Source: Lachnospiraceae bacterium UBA7182 (GTDB lineage Bacteria > Bacillota > Clostridia > Lachnospirales > Lachnospiraceae). Taken from it: DNA of 39,752 nt. Made by a program: the position numbers and the translations under genes. The notes beneath the pieces are model-generated. The model did not search any database. It saw only the letters and a program-made list of their open reading frames with translations, and was not told the DNA's origin. Each line of letters begins with the position of its first letter. Position 1 is the stretch's first letter. The DNA is taken from contig DKVI01000019.1 in assembly GCA_002491115.1 (NCBI GenBank), positions 1 through 39,752 of the forward strand, read 5' to 3'. Shown in pieces: positions 8,010 through 16,198 of this stretch.

Positions 8010-9440
8010 TTATTTCAAAAAATCATTTATTTTTTGTTCTTCTCCCGGTCTGTGATGTTTGCAGATGCTTAAAGGGAAGAACAGAACAGCAGAAGTTATA
8101 ACCCCAGGCCATAAGGGGTCAAATTCAAATATCCCACCCCAACCTGCTTCTTTTCCTGCGAACCAGAAGAGAATCACAACAAGGGAGCATAATGCGGAAA
8201 CGAATGCCGCACTTGCATTGGCCTTTTTCCAGAACATCCCAAAAACAGTAGGTAGAAATAATCCTGCCGAGTTCACTGTTAATGCAATAAACATAACATC
8301 AATGACATTTTGGCTGTTAAAGGTAAGAAAAACTGCAATGGCGCCAATGACAAACGAACAAATCACTGTTATCTTCTGTAATTTTTGATCCGTAATGTCC
8401 GGGTCCATATATCGTTTATACACGTCCTTGACCAGGCTGGTGGAAGCCGTCAGCATACATATATCTGCGGAGGACATTATGGCAGCTATGATGCCGATCA
8501 GTAAGATTCCCCTGACTCCGTCCGGGAATATATCTACAATCAGATATGCCAATGCATTTGCTCCGGTTGCTTCAGGAATAATGAGCCTGGCGGACATTCC
8601 TAAAAAAGTAGCTGAAACAGCAATAATAAAAATGCCGGCTGCGGCGATCATCGCCCCTTTCATGGACACTTTCTCATCTTTTGCCGCAATACATCTGGTG
8701 TAATTGTCCATATTTGTATAGAAAGAAAACAGTGTAGATATACCCAGTCCCAAAATGCTCATCCATCCCCAGCTTCCCAGATCAAAATACTCTTCCGGCA
8801 GCTGCGCAAACGCCTGCAGCCCTCCTTCCAGTCTGTGAAAGCAGGTCGGCACTCCCAGCAGTACAATTCCAACAATCAGGATCAAAGTCTGAAACCAGTC
8901 CGTGTAAGTGACTGCCAGAAGTCCTCCCGACGCAGTATAAAAAGTAATAACAATTGCTACAATAATCAGTGAAGTCCCGAAATCCCAGCCTGTCAGAGCA
9001 CTTAATATCCCACCCCCTGCCAAAAACTGGCTGGCCACAAATCCCGTCATCCCCAAAATCGTACAGATACTTGCCACCAGACGCGTTTTGGAATCATATC
9101 TTTGCTCAATAAAGTCCGGATAAGTAGTCAAATCAAACCGTTCACTGATTCGTTTAATCGTCCTGGTAAATGAGAGAGCAAAAATAATAAGACTGACTGC
9201 AATGATCAGTACATACCAGACTGCCGTAATCCCTTTGTCAAAAGCACGCTCTGCTGTTCCGACAATTGATGCACCTCCAATCCAGGAGGACAACCACAAA
9301 CATGTTAAAGAGAATACATTCGCACTTTTTCCTGCCAGAAAATAATCTTCAGAATTCTTTTGTTTTTTACCCGCGTAAATCCCGATCACAAGCATAGAAA
9401 CCATATACGCCATAATAATCGCAATATCTACCGCTCCCAT
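8010..9440 (-). CDS. sodium:solute symporter (SSS family)
   Basis: A 476-residue SSS-family carrier with about 13 hydrophobic helices, the early block DYFLAGKSANVFSLTCLWLSSWIGG and the signature TASGGLLAVTYTDWFQ. It is the first gene of the operon and probably imports the substrate with Na+. The open frame extends upstream to 9524, but the added 28 residues would be translated straight through the promoter and both operator copies; the start at 9440 is chosen because AAAGGAGG lies 6 bases before it and the protein then begins with a normal first helix (MGAVDIAIIMAYMVSML). Substrate unknown; a monocarboxylate or hydroxyacid is inferred from the neighbours. Confidence 0.9.
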   Translation of the reverse strand: MGAVDIAIIMAYMVSMLVIGIYAGKKQKNSEDYFLAGKSANVFSLTCLWLSSWIGGASIVGTAERAFDKGITAVWYVLIIAVSLIIFALSFTRTIKRISERFDLTTYPDFIEQRYDSKTRLVASICTILGMTGFVASQFLAGGGILSALTGWDFGTSLIIVAIVITFYTASGGLLAVTYTDWFQTLILIVGIVLLGVPTCFHRLEGGLQAFAQLPEEYFDLGSWGWMSILGLGISTLFSFYTNMDNYTRCIAAKDEKVSMKGAMIAAAGIFIIAVSATFLGMSARLIIPEATGANALAYLIVDIFPDGVRGILLIGIIAAIMSSADICMLTASTSLVKDVYKRYMDPDITDQKLQKITVICSFVIGAIAVFLTFNSQNVIDVMFIALTVNSAGLFLPTVFGMFWKKANASAAFVSALCSLVVILFWFAGKEAGWGGIFEFDPLWPGVITSAVLFFPLSICKHHRPGEEQKINDFLK

Positions 9441-9468
9441 TTTCTCCCTCCTTTGCGATGCGTCCCAA

Positions 9469-9524
9469 CTGGTCATACCAGATAATTGCAAGTTCATAGT
9501 ATCACTGGTATGACCAGTTGTCAA
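9469..9524 (-). promoter_or_regulatory. operon promoter with two FadR-type operators
   Basis: On the minus strand a perfect -35 (TTGACA, 9524-9519) is followed after exactly 17 bases by TACTAT (9501-9496). The spacer is almost wholly a 15-bp perfect palindrome, ACTGGTCATACCAGT (9518-9504). A second copy of the 13-bp core lies at 9481-9469 in inverted order, just downstream of the likely start site near 9489. Centres are 36 bp apart. Both match the TNGTNNNACNA pattern bound by FadR-subfamily GntR regulators, and such a regulator is encoded divergently 150 bp away. Binding here should block RNA polymerase directly. Confidence 0.85.
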
Positions 9525-9672
9525 GTAGTTTTCACTTAATTTCCAAATTTTCCAATTAATTTTCTGAACAATTCACTGTATATAATAAAATATTATGCCA
9601 GAAATATACGGTGTCTCTGGACAAAACCATGTTCATTGTGTAATATAATGGAAATGAAAGGAAGGTATCCAG

Positions 9673-10359
9673 TTGAAAGACGAGTGTGAATTAAAAAGTT
9701 ATCAGATCATCATAAAAGAATTTCGCAATATGTTATCCAATGGCGAACTAAAATGTGGAGATAAACTCCCATCAGAAAGAAAAATGACAGATATGTTTCA
9801 TTTAAGCCGCACTTCTGTGAGAGAAGCGTTAAGATCTCTGGAAATGATGGGTATTGTTGAAAAAAAGCATGGAGAAGGAAATTATATCGTAGATAATGCT
9901 GAGAATTCTATGATTGATGTCCTGTCTATTATGCTTATCATGAATAAAGGCACTATGGACGATTTTATGGAATTTCGTAAATGGATCGAACTGGGCGCAA
10001 TAAAAAATGTTATCGAATATTCCAGCGATGAAGAAATACAGCAATTAAAAACATACCTGAAAGACTATGAAAGTCATCAGACTGTATATGACCGAACCCA
10101 ACAAGATATTGCGTTCCATAAGGCAATCGTCAGTCTTTCAAAAAATCCTTTCTTTATCTACATATTTAATGCCTTTTCCGTATTAGCGTCCACACATTTG
10201 GAACAAATGTTAAACAAGCTTACATCAAATGGGAAAAACAGCAAACAAGTTAATTCTATTCATCAAGAACATTTAGATTTGTTATCTGCCATTGAAGCCC
10301 GTGATTATAAACAGGCCGAAAAGATTGTTATCTCACATATTATAACTGTTCATGAATAA
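9673..10359 (+). CDS. GntR-family regulator, FadR (FCD) subfamily
   Basis: A 228-residue regulator. The N-terminal winged helix (about residues 5-75) shows LKCGDKLPSERKMTDMFHLSRTSVREALRSLEMMGIVEKKHGEGNYI, the standard GntR pattern. The all-helical C-terminal FCD ligand domain includes FMEFRKWIE, DIAFHKAIV and HQEHLDLLSAIEARD, giving the Asp/His metal-site positions used to bind carboxylate effectors. The start is TTG at 9673 with AAAGGAAGG upstream; no ATG fits. It is transcribed away from the catabolic operon whose promoter carries two matching operators, so it is very probably the local repressor, released by the pathway substrate or an intermediate. A TATAAT at 9644-9649 may be its -10. 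Confidence 0.93.
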   Translation: MKDECELKSYQIIIKEFRNMLSNGELKCGDKLPSERKMTDMFHLSRTSVREALRSLEMMGIVEKKHGEGNYIVDNAENSMIDVLSIMLIMNKGTMDDFMEFRKWIELGAIKNVIEYSSDEEIQQLKTYLKDYESHQTVYDRTQQDIAFHKAIVSLSKNPFFIYIFNAFSVLASTHLEQMLNKLTSNGKNSKQVNSIHQEHLDLLSAIEARDYKQAEKIVISHIITVHE

Positions 10360-10401
10360 ACCTGCAGAGTTTCTTATTAAACATTTTCCATCAGAAAATG
10401 A

Positions 10402-10430
10402 TTTACATCAGGATGCAATTTTAATATAAT
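10402..10430 (+). promoter_or_regulatory. sigma-A type promoter of the FtsA-like gene
   Basis: TTTACA at 10402-10407 and TATAAT at 10425-10430, with a 17-base spacer. It lies about 50 bases before the ribosome site of the FtsA-like gene. Confidence 0.75.
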
Positions 10431-10482
10431 AATACCTGAAAAATACAGACAGGAAATGTCTGTGGAATACAGGAGGGGGAAC

Positions 10483-12633
10483 ATGGCCGCAAAACAAGCG
10501 AAAAAAACACAGATTCAGGGCGACGATATGGTATTTGCCCTGGATATCGGCACCCGAAGCATCATCGGGATGGTAGGAGTCGTCCTGGAAGACAAGGTGA
10601 AAATCATTGCCATTGAAAAAGAGGACCATACCGAACGGGCAATGGTTGACGGACAGATTGAAAATATCGAGAAAGTTTCCCTGTTGGCGGAGAAAGTAAA
10701 AAAGCGCCTGGAAACCAGAACACATACACGTCTGAAACGGGTCTGTGTGGCGGCTGCGGGACGGGCGCTTCGGACCAAGCGGGCCGATTTTGAGCTGACG
10801 CTGCCTGGTACCCAGCTCATCGACGACGAGATCATCAGCCGCCTGGAAGCAGGCGCCATCACAAAAGCAGAGGAAACTTTTACCGCGGAAAACGAAGCGG
10901 GAGAAGACACACGCCGTTTTTATCTGGTCGGCTACACAGTATGCCAGTACTATCTGGATCAATATATGATATCCAGTTTAAAAGACCACAGGGGCCAGCA
11001 TGTCAAAGTGGACTTAATCGCCACCTTCCTTCCCAGCGAGGTGGTAGAAAGTCTGTATACCACCATGAACAAGATCGGGCTTGAAGTGGCCAGCATCACG
11101 CTGGAGCCCATTGCCGCCATCAACGCGGCCATCCCCGGCAACTTAAGACTTTTAAATCTGGTTCTGGTCGATATCGGAGCCGGAACTTCCGATATCGCCG
11201 CCTGTACCGGCGGAAGCGTCACCGGCTATACGATGGCTACCGTCGCGGGAGACGAGATCACAGAAACGATCATGAAAGAATATCTGGTGGACTTTAAGAC
11301 CGCCGAGGAGATGAAGACAAAGATCGAACTGACAAAGGAAATCGCCTTTACGGATATCCTGGGTTTTGACAGAAAGGTTCCGGCAGACGATGTGTTCCGG
11401 TGTATTCAGAGTACCACGGATACCCTTTGCAAAGAGATCGCGGAAAAAATACTGGAAGTAAACGGCGGGCCGCCCTCAGCGCTCTTCTTGGCAGGCGGCG
11501 GAAGCAAACTGGCAGGCTTAAAGGACGAGCTTACCGTCATCCTTCAGATGGACGCCAACCGGGTAGCCATTGCCGGAAACAATTTCCAGATCAATGCCTT
11601 TTCTGAGGAATACGACCTGAATAACCCCGAGTACGCCACGCCTCTTGGAATCGCGGTTTCATCCGGACTCAACATGATCCATGACAGTTTCCGGGTGATC
11701 TTAAACGAAAAACCTGCCAAGCTGTTCAGAAGCGGCAGTTTTACCGTCCTGAATCTTTTAATGATGAACGGATACAGTTTCCAGGATATTCTGGGACGCT
11801 CAGGGCTCAATCTGACCGTAGCAGTCAATGGGAGAAGAAAAGTATTCTACGGCACCGCTGCCCAGCCTGCATCGCTCTATATTAATAAGAAAGAAGGGAA
11901 ACTTTCAGAGATCGTCCATGCAGGCGATGCCATTGACTTTATTCCCGCAGTTCCCGGCGTATCCGCGAAGGCATCCTTAAGAGATATTGAAGGAGCCGCG
12001 GACTGCACCAATATCACGTTAAACGGAAAGCATATGCCCCTGGATACCCCTTTGCGAAACGGGGATATCATCGTGATGGAACTGCCTGGGAAGGAAGAAC
12101 CTGTTACCGAAGTGAAAGAAGCAGCTCCGCAGGAACCTGTTATAGAAAAAGAAGCAGCAGTGAAACAAATCGTAGTGAAAGAAACAATCAATCAGACAGA
12201 AGACCTGCCGGCGACAACAGATACGGCAGAAGACCCGATGGAAAATATGCCTGCAAAAACAGATACGGAAGAAATCGTTCCCTCTGCCTTTGCGGAGCAG
12301 GCAGCCGTCCGGACCACCACGGCAGAAACAGAGGCCCCCGTCCAGACCGCCGCCGCAACAGCAGAGACGCCCGCCGCAGAGATATCCACAGCAAACGCCC
12401 CCAAAGCTTCCGCTTTGCAGATGCCCATTACCTTCCATCTGAACGGGTCTGTCCTTTCGCTTCCCCGTAAGGAAGACGGAAGCCCTTATTATCTGATGGA
12501 CTTAATCCAGTATTCCGGGATTGACCTAAGGCAGCCCAAAGGGAGGGTAAAACTGACCGTAAACGGAAACACCGGAAAGTTCCAGCAAACGCTAAAGGAA
12601 GGCGATATCATCTGCATTGAAGAGGAGACCTAA
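10483..12633 (+). CDS. long FtsA-like actin-fold protein with C-terminal add-on domains
   Basis: A 716-residue protein; the start at 10483 is chosen over an ATG at 10456 because AGGAGGGGG lies just before it. Residues about 16-400 are an FtsA/PilM-type actin fold: phosphate-1 LDIGTRS (20-26), an SHS2-like insert (about 40-180), phosphate-2 LVDIGAGTSD (228-237) and adenosine loop LAGGGSKLAG (336-345). Canonical FtsA is about 410-450 residues and ends in a membrane helix. Here a further 300 residues follow: a region (419-536), an Ala/Glu/Thr/Pro-rich linker (537-645) and a last domain (648-714). The added regions share the pattern VNG or LNG followed by GD-I and hydrophobics (NGDIIVME, EGDIICIE). 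It stands alone, not beside ftsZ, so it is probably a second FtsA-like protein for division, envelope or pilus work. Confidence 0.85.
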   Translation: MAAKQAKKTQIQGDDMVFALDIGTRSIIGMVGVVLEDKVKIIAIEKEDHTERAMVDGQIENIEKVSLLAEKVKKRLETRTHTRLKRVCVAAAGRALRTKRADFELTLPGTQLIDDEIISRLEAGAITKAEETFTAENEAGEDTRRFYLVGYTVCQYYLDQYMISSLKDHRGQHVKVDLIATFLPSEVVESLYTTMNKIGLEVASITLEPIAAINAAIPGNLRLLNLVLVDIGAGTSDIAACTGGSVTGYTMATVAGDEITETIMKEYLVDFKTAEEMKTKIELTKEIAFTDILGFDRKVPADDVFRCIQSTTDTLCKEIAEKILEVNGGPPSALFLAGGGSKLAGLKDELTVILQMDANRVAIAGNNFQINAFSEEYDLNNPEYATPLGIAVSSGLNMIHDSFRVILNEKPAKLFRSGSFTVLNLLMMNGYSFQDILGRSGLNLTVAVNGRRKVFYGTAAQPASLYINKKEGKLSEIVHAGDAIDFIPAVPGVSAKASLRDIEGAADCTNITLNGKHMPLDTPLRNGDIIVMELPGKEEPVTEVKEAAPQEPVIEKEAAVKQIVVKETINQTEDLPATTDTAEDPMENMPAKTDTEEIVPSAFAEQAAVRTTTAETEAPVQTAAATAETPAAEISTANAPKASALQMPITFHLNGSVLSLPRKEDGSPYYLMDLIQYSGIDLRQPKGRVKLTVNGNTGKFQQTLKEGDIICIEEET

Positions 12634-12641
12634 AACCCTGA

Positions 12642-14036
12642 TCAGAACTTTCCTGACGTAAATATCCGTTTCACTTCTTCGCTTCGACCGCATGTAGCTT
12701 TTCCTTCCGGACATACGCCTGACACATAACACATAGGACCGTACAGGGAGAATAAAACCGGATATTTTTCACGCAAAATCCTCAAAAGAGCCAGCGCGTT
12801 ATCCCGGATCTCCCACTGGGCCCGGTTACAGGTGCGAAGACGTATAAAAGTGAACAGTTCATTGGCGTTCATGGTTGTCATCACCGGTATGGTAAGGCCG
12901 CTTAACAGCAGATAGACCTGGCCGCATTCGGCAAAACCTGCGGCACGCAGCGCCTGGGATAGTTCGGCGGTTTTCTTAAAAACACCTCTGTACCGCGCTT
13001 CCAGTCCTGCGTTTCTTATGCTGTCAGGGATAATATAGGTTTCAAAATCACATACAGACAAATATCTGGGTACGACGACGGACTGCATCCTGTGCCGTAC
13101 CAGATGCGTAACACCCGACAGGGACATATGCTGGAACAGGATCGTAAAATGCGCCTGTTCCAGTTCTCTTTTCCGGGAACGGAACAGGGCGTTTTGAATG
13201 ATGGTTTTCTGTAGAGACGGGTCTTCCACATCCACAGACTGCCAGTTTCTGACGCCTGATTCCAGGACTGCCGCCCGGCATATGGCTTCTTCAGGATGGG
13301 CAGGGCCGTCAAGCAGGACTGCCAGTTCCGGCGTTCCAGCCGGCGCGTCAGACGGCTTTGCCGCCTGTGCCGCAAAATCCGGGGCGTAAAGGGGTTCTTT
13401 AGAAAGAACGGCCGGTTTACGGAACTGTAAAAACGGAAGTTTATCCTCACACTGCCGGATCAAAGACCTTCCAAGCATTTCGATCTCCGGGTATTCGCTG
13501 CCGCGTCCCCAGACCATCTCCGTCACAATCTTTACCAGCTCCCGGGCGTTTACCGTGCAGTAAAAATTACTTCTAAACCCGTAGGGAAGCACAAATCTTG
13601 CGTCTTCTTTGGGAATGCCCTGCTCTAACAGATATGCATATTCTTCAAACAGATATTCCATATGCTTCTGATACTCATCCCTGATCTGCGGGGCCGTCCC
13701 GTCAAAATCCGGCATAATATAACCCATCTTCCCGAAATCCACATACCTTCTGGATTTCACGGTAAAAGAGGCCAGGCGAAATTCAATCATAAACTGTTCC
13801 ACAAACACAGATACATTGTCAAAAGCCAGGTTCACAAAGGCATGCTCCATCACGGAGGTATGCCCCGAAGACAGGATCTTCTGGATCAGATTTATATTTT
13901 CTTCCTCATCTCTTTGACAGGATCTTTCATAGATTTCTCCGGATCTTCCCTTCGTGGTGGAGATTCTCCCTGCCGACGCCACAATACTGTGGGCGTTTTC
14001 ATTGTGGTATATGATCTTTACAGAACTTTGTAGCAT
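12642..14036 (-). CDS. tandem-domain ThyX-like (FAD-dependent thymidylate synthase family)
   Basis: About 464 residues containing two ThyX-like halves; a single ThyX is about 210-250. The first half has FRLASFTVKSRRY where the ThyX motif RHRxxSxNxxSxR would be; the second has RHRMQSVVVPRY and later NRAQWEIR, the conserved dUMP/FAD-contact block. Each half has lost part of the motif, so catalysis may need residues from both or may differ. The C-terminus carries three Cys (CYVSGVCPEGKATCG). ThyX proteins make dTMP from dUMP using folate and FAD. Two ATGs are close; the second (14036) is better spaced from GGAGG, the first overlaps the helicase stop by 4 bases. It is the last gene of the TerB/ATPase/helicase operon. 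Confidence 0.85.
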   Translation of the reverse strand: MLQSSVKIIYHNENAHSIVASAGRISTTKGRSGEIYERSCQRDEEENINLIQKILSSGHTSVMEHAFVNLAFDNVSVFVEQFMIEFRLASFTVKSRRYVDFGKMGYIMPDFDGTAPQIRDEYQKHMEYLFEEYAYLLEQGIPKEDARFVLPYGFRSNFYCTVNARELVKIVTEMVWGRGSEYPEIEMLGRSLIRQCEDKLPFLQFRKPAVLSKEPLYAPDFAAQAAKPSDAPAGTPELAVLLDGPAHPEEAICRAAVLESGVRNWQSVDVEDPSLQKTIIQNALFRSRKRELEQAHFTILFQHMSLSGVTHLVRHRMQSVVVPRYLSVCDFETYIIPDSIRNAGLEARYRGVFKKTAELSQALRAAGFAECGQVYLLLSGLTIPVMTTMNANELFTFIRLRTCNRAQWEIRDNALALLRILREKYPVLFSLYGPMCYVSGVCPEGKATCGRSEEVKRIFTSGKF

Positions 14037-14038
14037 TT

Positions 14039-16198
14039 TCATCCTCCATCAAACTTTTTCATAAACGCAGCCGCCCCCTTAAGATCCAGCACATCCTGGC
14101 AAAGTTCTTTGAACTTCAGTTCTCCCGGCAGCATATCAAAATATTTTCCTTCCGCGCGCTCTTTTTTAAGAAGAAAAGCGCAGTCCACCCGGCAGCCGGA
14201 CGCGAGAATCTGACGGACTTTACTTTTCAGGGCAGATTCGTCCATGGCAAAAACACGGATGCCGTACAACAGCCCCCGAAGAAGCACCTTCTCACAGGAG
14301 ATGCCGCCGGAACGCCACAGATAGAACAGAGTGCGGATGGTGTCGGTTCCCAAAACGGGAAACAAAAGCAGGTTCTTTGTCCCCGGCTCTTTCACCAGCA
14401 GTTCATCCAGTTGAAAGACCCTGGCCAAAGACCTGACCTCGCGCAGGACGCCTGCAGCCTCCTCATCCAGATAGGAGTACTCATCGTCTTCTGTTAAAAT
14501 CCGGTGTATTTTCTCCATGGTCCGCCGGTCCGTCTGAAGACTTCCTTTTCCGTTGAAATGAATATCCGCTTTCTCTTTTCCCGGCTCCACATCGATCCGC
14601 TTATGCTTCAAGTCGCATCCTAATACCGTCCATGTCTTACCTGCCAGGAAGAAGCGCTCATCCGTCTTATAGGCTCTATCCACAGTACCGATGGTATTGT
14701 TGTTCCAGTATACACTGAATGTTTCGTCCGCTTCAAAGACCGCGTAAAACCCCATACTGCAGCAGATCTTCTCTCCGGTATCCGACAGGCCTACGGCGCC
14801 GTCTTCATATACTTTCAGGAAATCCTTCTGTATCATGGTACGAAGCACCAGCCTTAAATCTTCCTGAGAAATCCCCTGAAAGACAGACAGTTCCAGCACC
14901 GTTTCCGCCAGGTGCGGCGGCTGAAGACAGCCTTTCTCACAGATCACGGCCAGCACCTCATGCACCAGAAGATTCAAAGGACAGCGGGGAACTTTTACCT
15001 GTTCCAGATGCTTTTCCCTGAAATAAAGCTCTATCATGGCAATGGTCCGCACAAGACTTAAGTCCAGATTCTCCAGTATCCCGTCCGAAGCTTCATAATG
15101 CCGAAGGTGAAACGATATACAGGATGTAAGCGTCTTTCTCCCGCTGCGTCCCACTCTTTGTACCATGCTGGATATCTGCATCGGCTGGGACGCCTGAATC
15201 ACCTCATCCAGATCCCCGATATCAATGCCCAGTTCCAGGGTAAGGGTCGTACCGGTAAGTACCGGACCCTCGCTTTCTTTCATGCAGCGCTCTGTATCCT
15301 CTCTGATCCCTTTGGAAATGCTTCCGTGATGAATGTAATAGCAGTCCGGCTGCCCGGCCTTTATCGCCATTCTTCTTATATGGGAGATCAGTATTTCGCA
15401 CTCCCGCCTGGAATTGGTAAACAAAAGCGCCCGTTTGCCAAGGGACTGTTCAAAAATTTTTTTACAGTACGTGTCCGGATAATCTACTTTTTTTAATCGG
15501 GTAGCCGTCACGGATACAAAATACTGCCTGCGTTCGTCCCGATAGCCGATCGCTTCCGCTTCCCGCCCGCTTCCGGCGCTCAGATAAGCAAGCGCGCCCT
15601 TTGTATCGCTGATCGTAGCGGACAGACCCAGGCGGACAGGAATAACCTGTACGATCCGCTGGATTCGCTCCAGGATTGCCAAAAGCTGCAGTCCCCTTAA
15701 GTTTCCCATAAAATAATGAAGTTCATCAATGATTACATATCGAAGATCCGAAAACAGGGTTCTTACGCGCTGCGGACAGCGGCATAACATGGCTTCCAAC
15801 GACTCCGGCGTGGTCTGCAGGATCCCGCCCGGGCAAAATAAAAGTCTCTCTTTCTTTGAAACTGCCGCATCCTGATGCCACCTGGTAATCTGTACCTGCG
15901 TCCCCGCAAGCATTTCCTCGATTCTTTCAAACTGGTCGTTGATGAGTGCCTTTAACGGACTTATATACAGGATGCCCACGCTGTCCGAAGGGCACTCACA
16001 GATATGAGTAATCGCGGGCATCAGGGCAGCCTCGGTCTTTCCCATGGCGGTTCCGGCTGTAAATAACAGATTCTTACGCCTTATCAGCACTTTTTCCACC
16101 GCTTCAATCTGCATGGAGTTTAAGTGTTCCCACTTCTTTTCATAAATATAATCCTGGATAAAATCCGTCAGTCTGTCGTAAGCTTCCTGCTCTGTCAT
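14039..16198 (-). CDS. Lhr-like superfamily 2 helicase
   Basis: A 719-residue SF2 helicase. Motifs in order: Walker A GTAMGKTE (49-56), YISPLKALINDQ, DELH box (158-161), SAT (193-195), LLFTNSRRECE, HHGSIS, and QRVGRSGR (347-354). A C-terminal region of about 350 residues with winged-helix-like stretches follows. The set resembles Lhr and the BrxHI helicase of type 2 BREX. Its ATG overlaps the stop of the ATPase by 4 bases. With the neighbouring BrxD-like ATPase and TerB protein it probably works on DNA. No methylase, phosphatase or other BREX core gene is in the window. Confidence 0.92.
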   Translation of the reverse strand: MTEQEAYDRLTDFIQDYIYEKKWEHLNSMQIEAVEKVLIRRKNLLFTAGTAMGKTEAALMPAITHICECPSDSVGILYISPLKALINDQFERIEEMLAGTQVQITRWHQDAAVSKKERLLFCPGGILQTTPESLEAMLCRCPQRVRTLFSDLRYVIIDELHYFMGNLRGLQLLAILERIQRIVQVIPVRLGLSATISDTKGALAYLSAGSGREAEAIGYRDERRQYFVSVTATRLKKVDYPDTYCKKIFEQSLGKRALLFTNSRRECEILISHIRRMAIKAGQPDCYYIHHGSISKGIREDTERCMKESEGPVLTGTTLTLELGIDIGDLDEVIQASQPMQISSMVQRVGRSGRKTLTSCISFHLRHYEASDGILENLDLSLVRTIAMIELYFREKHLEQVKVPRCPLNLLVHEVLAVICEKGCLQPPHLAETVLELSVFQGISQEDLRLVLRTMIQKDFLKVYEDGAVGLSDTGEKICCSMGFYAVFEADETFSVYWNNNTIGTVDRAYKTDERFFLAGKTWTVLGCDLKHKRIDVEPGKEKADIHFNGKGSLQTDRRTMEKIHRILTEDDEYSYLDEEAAGVLREVRSLARVFQLDELLVKEPGTKNLLLFPVLGTDTIRTLFYLWRSGGISCEKVLLRGLLYGIRVFAMDESALKSKVRQILASGCRVDCAFLLKKERAEGKYFDMLPGELKFKELCQDVLDLKGAAAFMKKFDGG

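Noticed and set aside
9441..9524. N-terminal extension of the symporter
   Set aside because: It would translate the promoter and both operators; a good ribosome site supports the start at 9440.
12019..12438. Minus-strand open frames opposite the linker of the FtsA-like gene
   Set aside because: They are Cys- and Gly-rich mirror frames of the Ala/Glu/Thr-rich linker and have no ribosome site.
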